From: Salinicoccus sp. UBA3372
Lineage (GTDB): Bacteria > Bacillota > Bacilli > Staphylococcales > Salinicoccaceae
Assembly: GCA_002360325.1 (NCBI GenBank)
Contig: DEQG01000132.1
Coordinates: 28,488 to 41,673 of the forward strand
Direction: 5' to 3'
Length of the DNA stretch: 13,186 nt
Each line of letters opens with the position of its first letter. The stretch's first letter is position 1. The notes below the pieces were generated by a model that saw only the letters and a list, made by a program, of their open reading frames with translations, was not told the DNA's origin and ran no database searches. This document shows positions 13,076 to 13,186 of this stretch, piece after piece. The translations under genes were made by a program, and so were the position numbers.

Positions 13076-13186
13076 TCATCTCTTTTCTGTACCATAAGAT
13101 AACCTTATTATAACATTTATAATTGATAAGTAATAGTGAATTATACATATGAAAAACTTATTATAAACGATAAAAAGAAGAAGAGC
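13076..13186 (-). promoter_or_regulatory. AT-rich upstream region of the AEC transporter gene
   Basis: The region upstream of the transporter is strongly AT-rich. On the minus strand a perfect TATAAT lies at plus 13107-13112, about 31 bases from the GTG start, but no good -35 sits 16-18 bases upstream (TATTAC at best). I see no coding region in the last 110 bases. Confidence 0.35.

Noticed and set aside
12915..13148. Minus-strand frame of 77 codons overlapping the start of the AEC transporter
   Set aside because: It is out of frame with the transporter, which has a full set of membrane spans and family motifs; the overlap is explained by the transporter's non-ATG start.
1..13186. A novel defence, CRISPR or phage-related system
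   Set aside because: Every stretch over about 300 bases is covered by a recognisable gene or by the lysine riboswitch leader; no regularly spaced repeats, integrases, transposases or toxin-antitoxin pairs were seen.

Overview
The window looks like chromosomal core DNA from a low-GC Gram-positive of the Staphylococcaceae. The gene order asd-dapA-dapB-dapH-M20 deacetylase-alr2-lysA, then cspA, a DUF1033 gene, and acyP-xpaC-telA, closely matches the staphylococcal lysine/DAP locus as I remember it. The divergence of several proteins from the S. aureus versions I can recall suggests a relative such as Macrococcus, Jeotgalicoccus or Salinicoccus, but the genus cannot be fixed from sequence reading alone. 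I see no insertion sequences, phage genes, CRISPR arrays, tRNA or rRNA.

Layout. 1-186 (-): the N-terminal 62 codons of a Sir2-family (CobB-like) NAD-dependent deacylase, running off the left edge. 270-1874 (+): an ABC-F ATPase of the YkpA/YbiT type. 1875-2194: a promoter, a lysine riboswitch (L box) and an intrinsic terminator. 2195-9011 (+): a tightly packed seven-gene lysine operon whose genes overlap or nearly touch. It covers aspartate semialdehyde synthesis, the acetyl-blocked DAP branch, an alanine-racemase-like PLP enzyme and DAP decarboxylase. 9026-9050: a hairpin terminator that can serve both lysA and the convergent cspA. 9093-9756 (-): cspA with a long structured 5' leader, preceded by a DUF1033 gene. 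9863-12056 (+): acyP, an XpaC-family membrane protein and a TelA-family protein, probably one operon, ending in a strong hairpin. 12146-13075 (-): an AEC-family transporter.

How the genes fit together. The lysine operon is controlled by the upstream riboswitch: when lysine is abundant the terminator should form and cut off asd and everything after it. The operon lacks lysC, the usual first gene in S. aureus. It also lacks the acetyl-DAP aminotransferase and a DapF-type epimerase. LysA needs meso-DAP while the deacetylase yields LL-DAP, and the gene lying exactly between the two encodes a diverged alanine-racemase-fold protein. The most interesting hypothesis here is therefore that Alr2 is a PLP-dependent DAP epimerase. 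Other points worth a second look are a perfect 12-bp inverted repeat inside the deacetylase gene, a leader stem next to the cspA ribosome binding site, and a Lys-to-Arg change in the second Walker A of the ABC-F protein.
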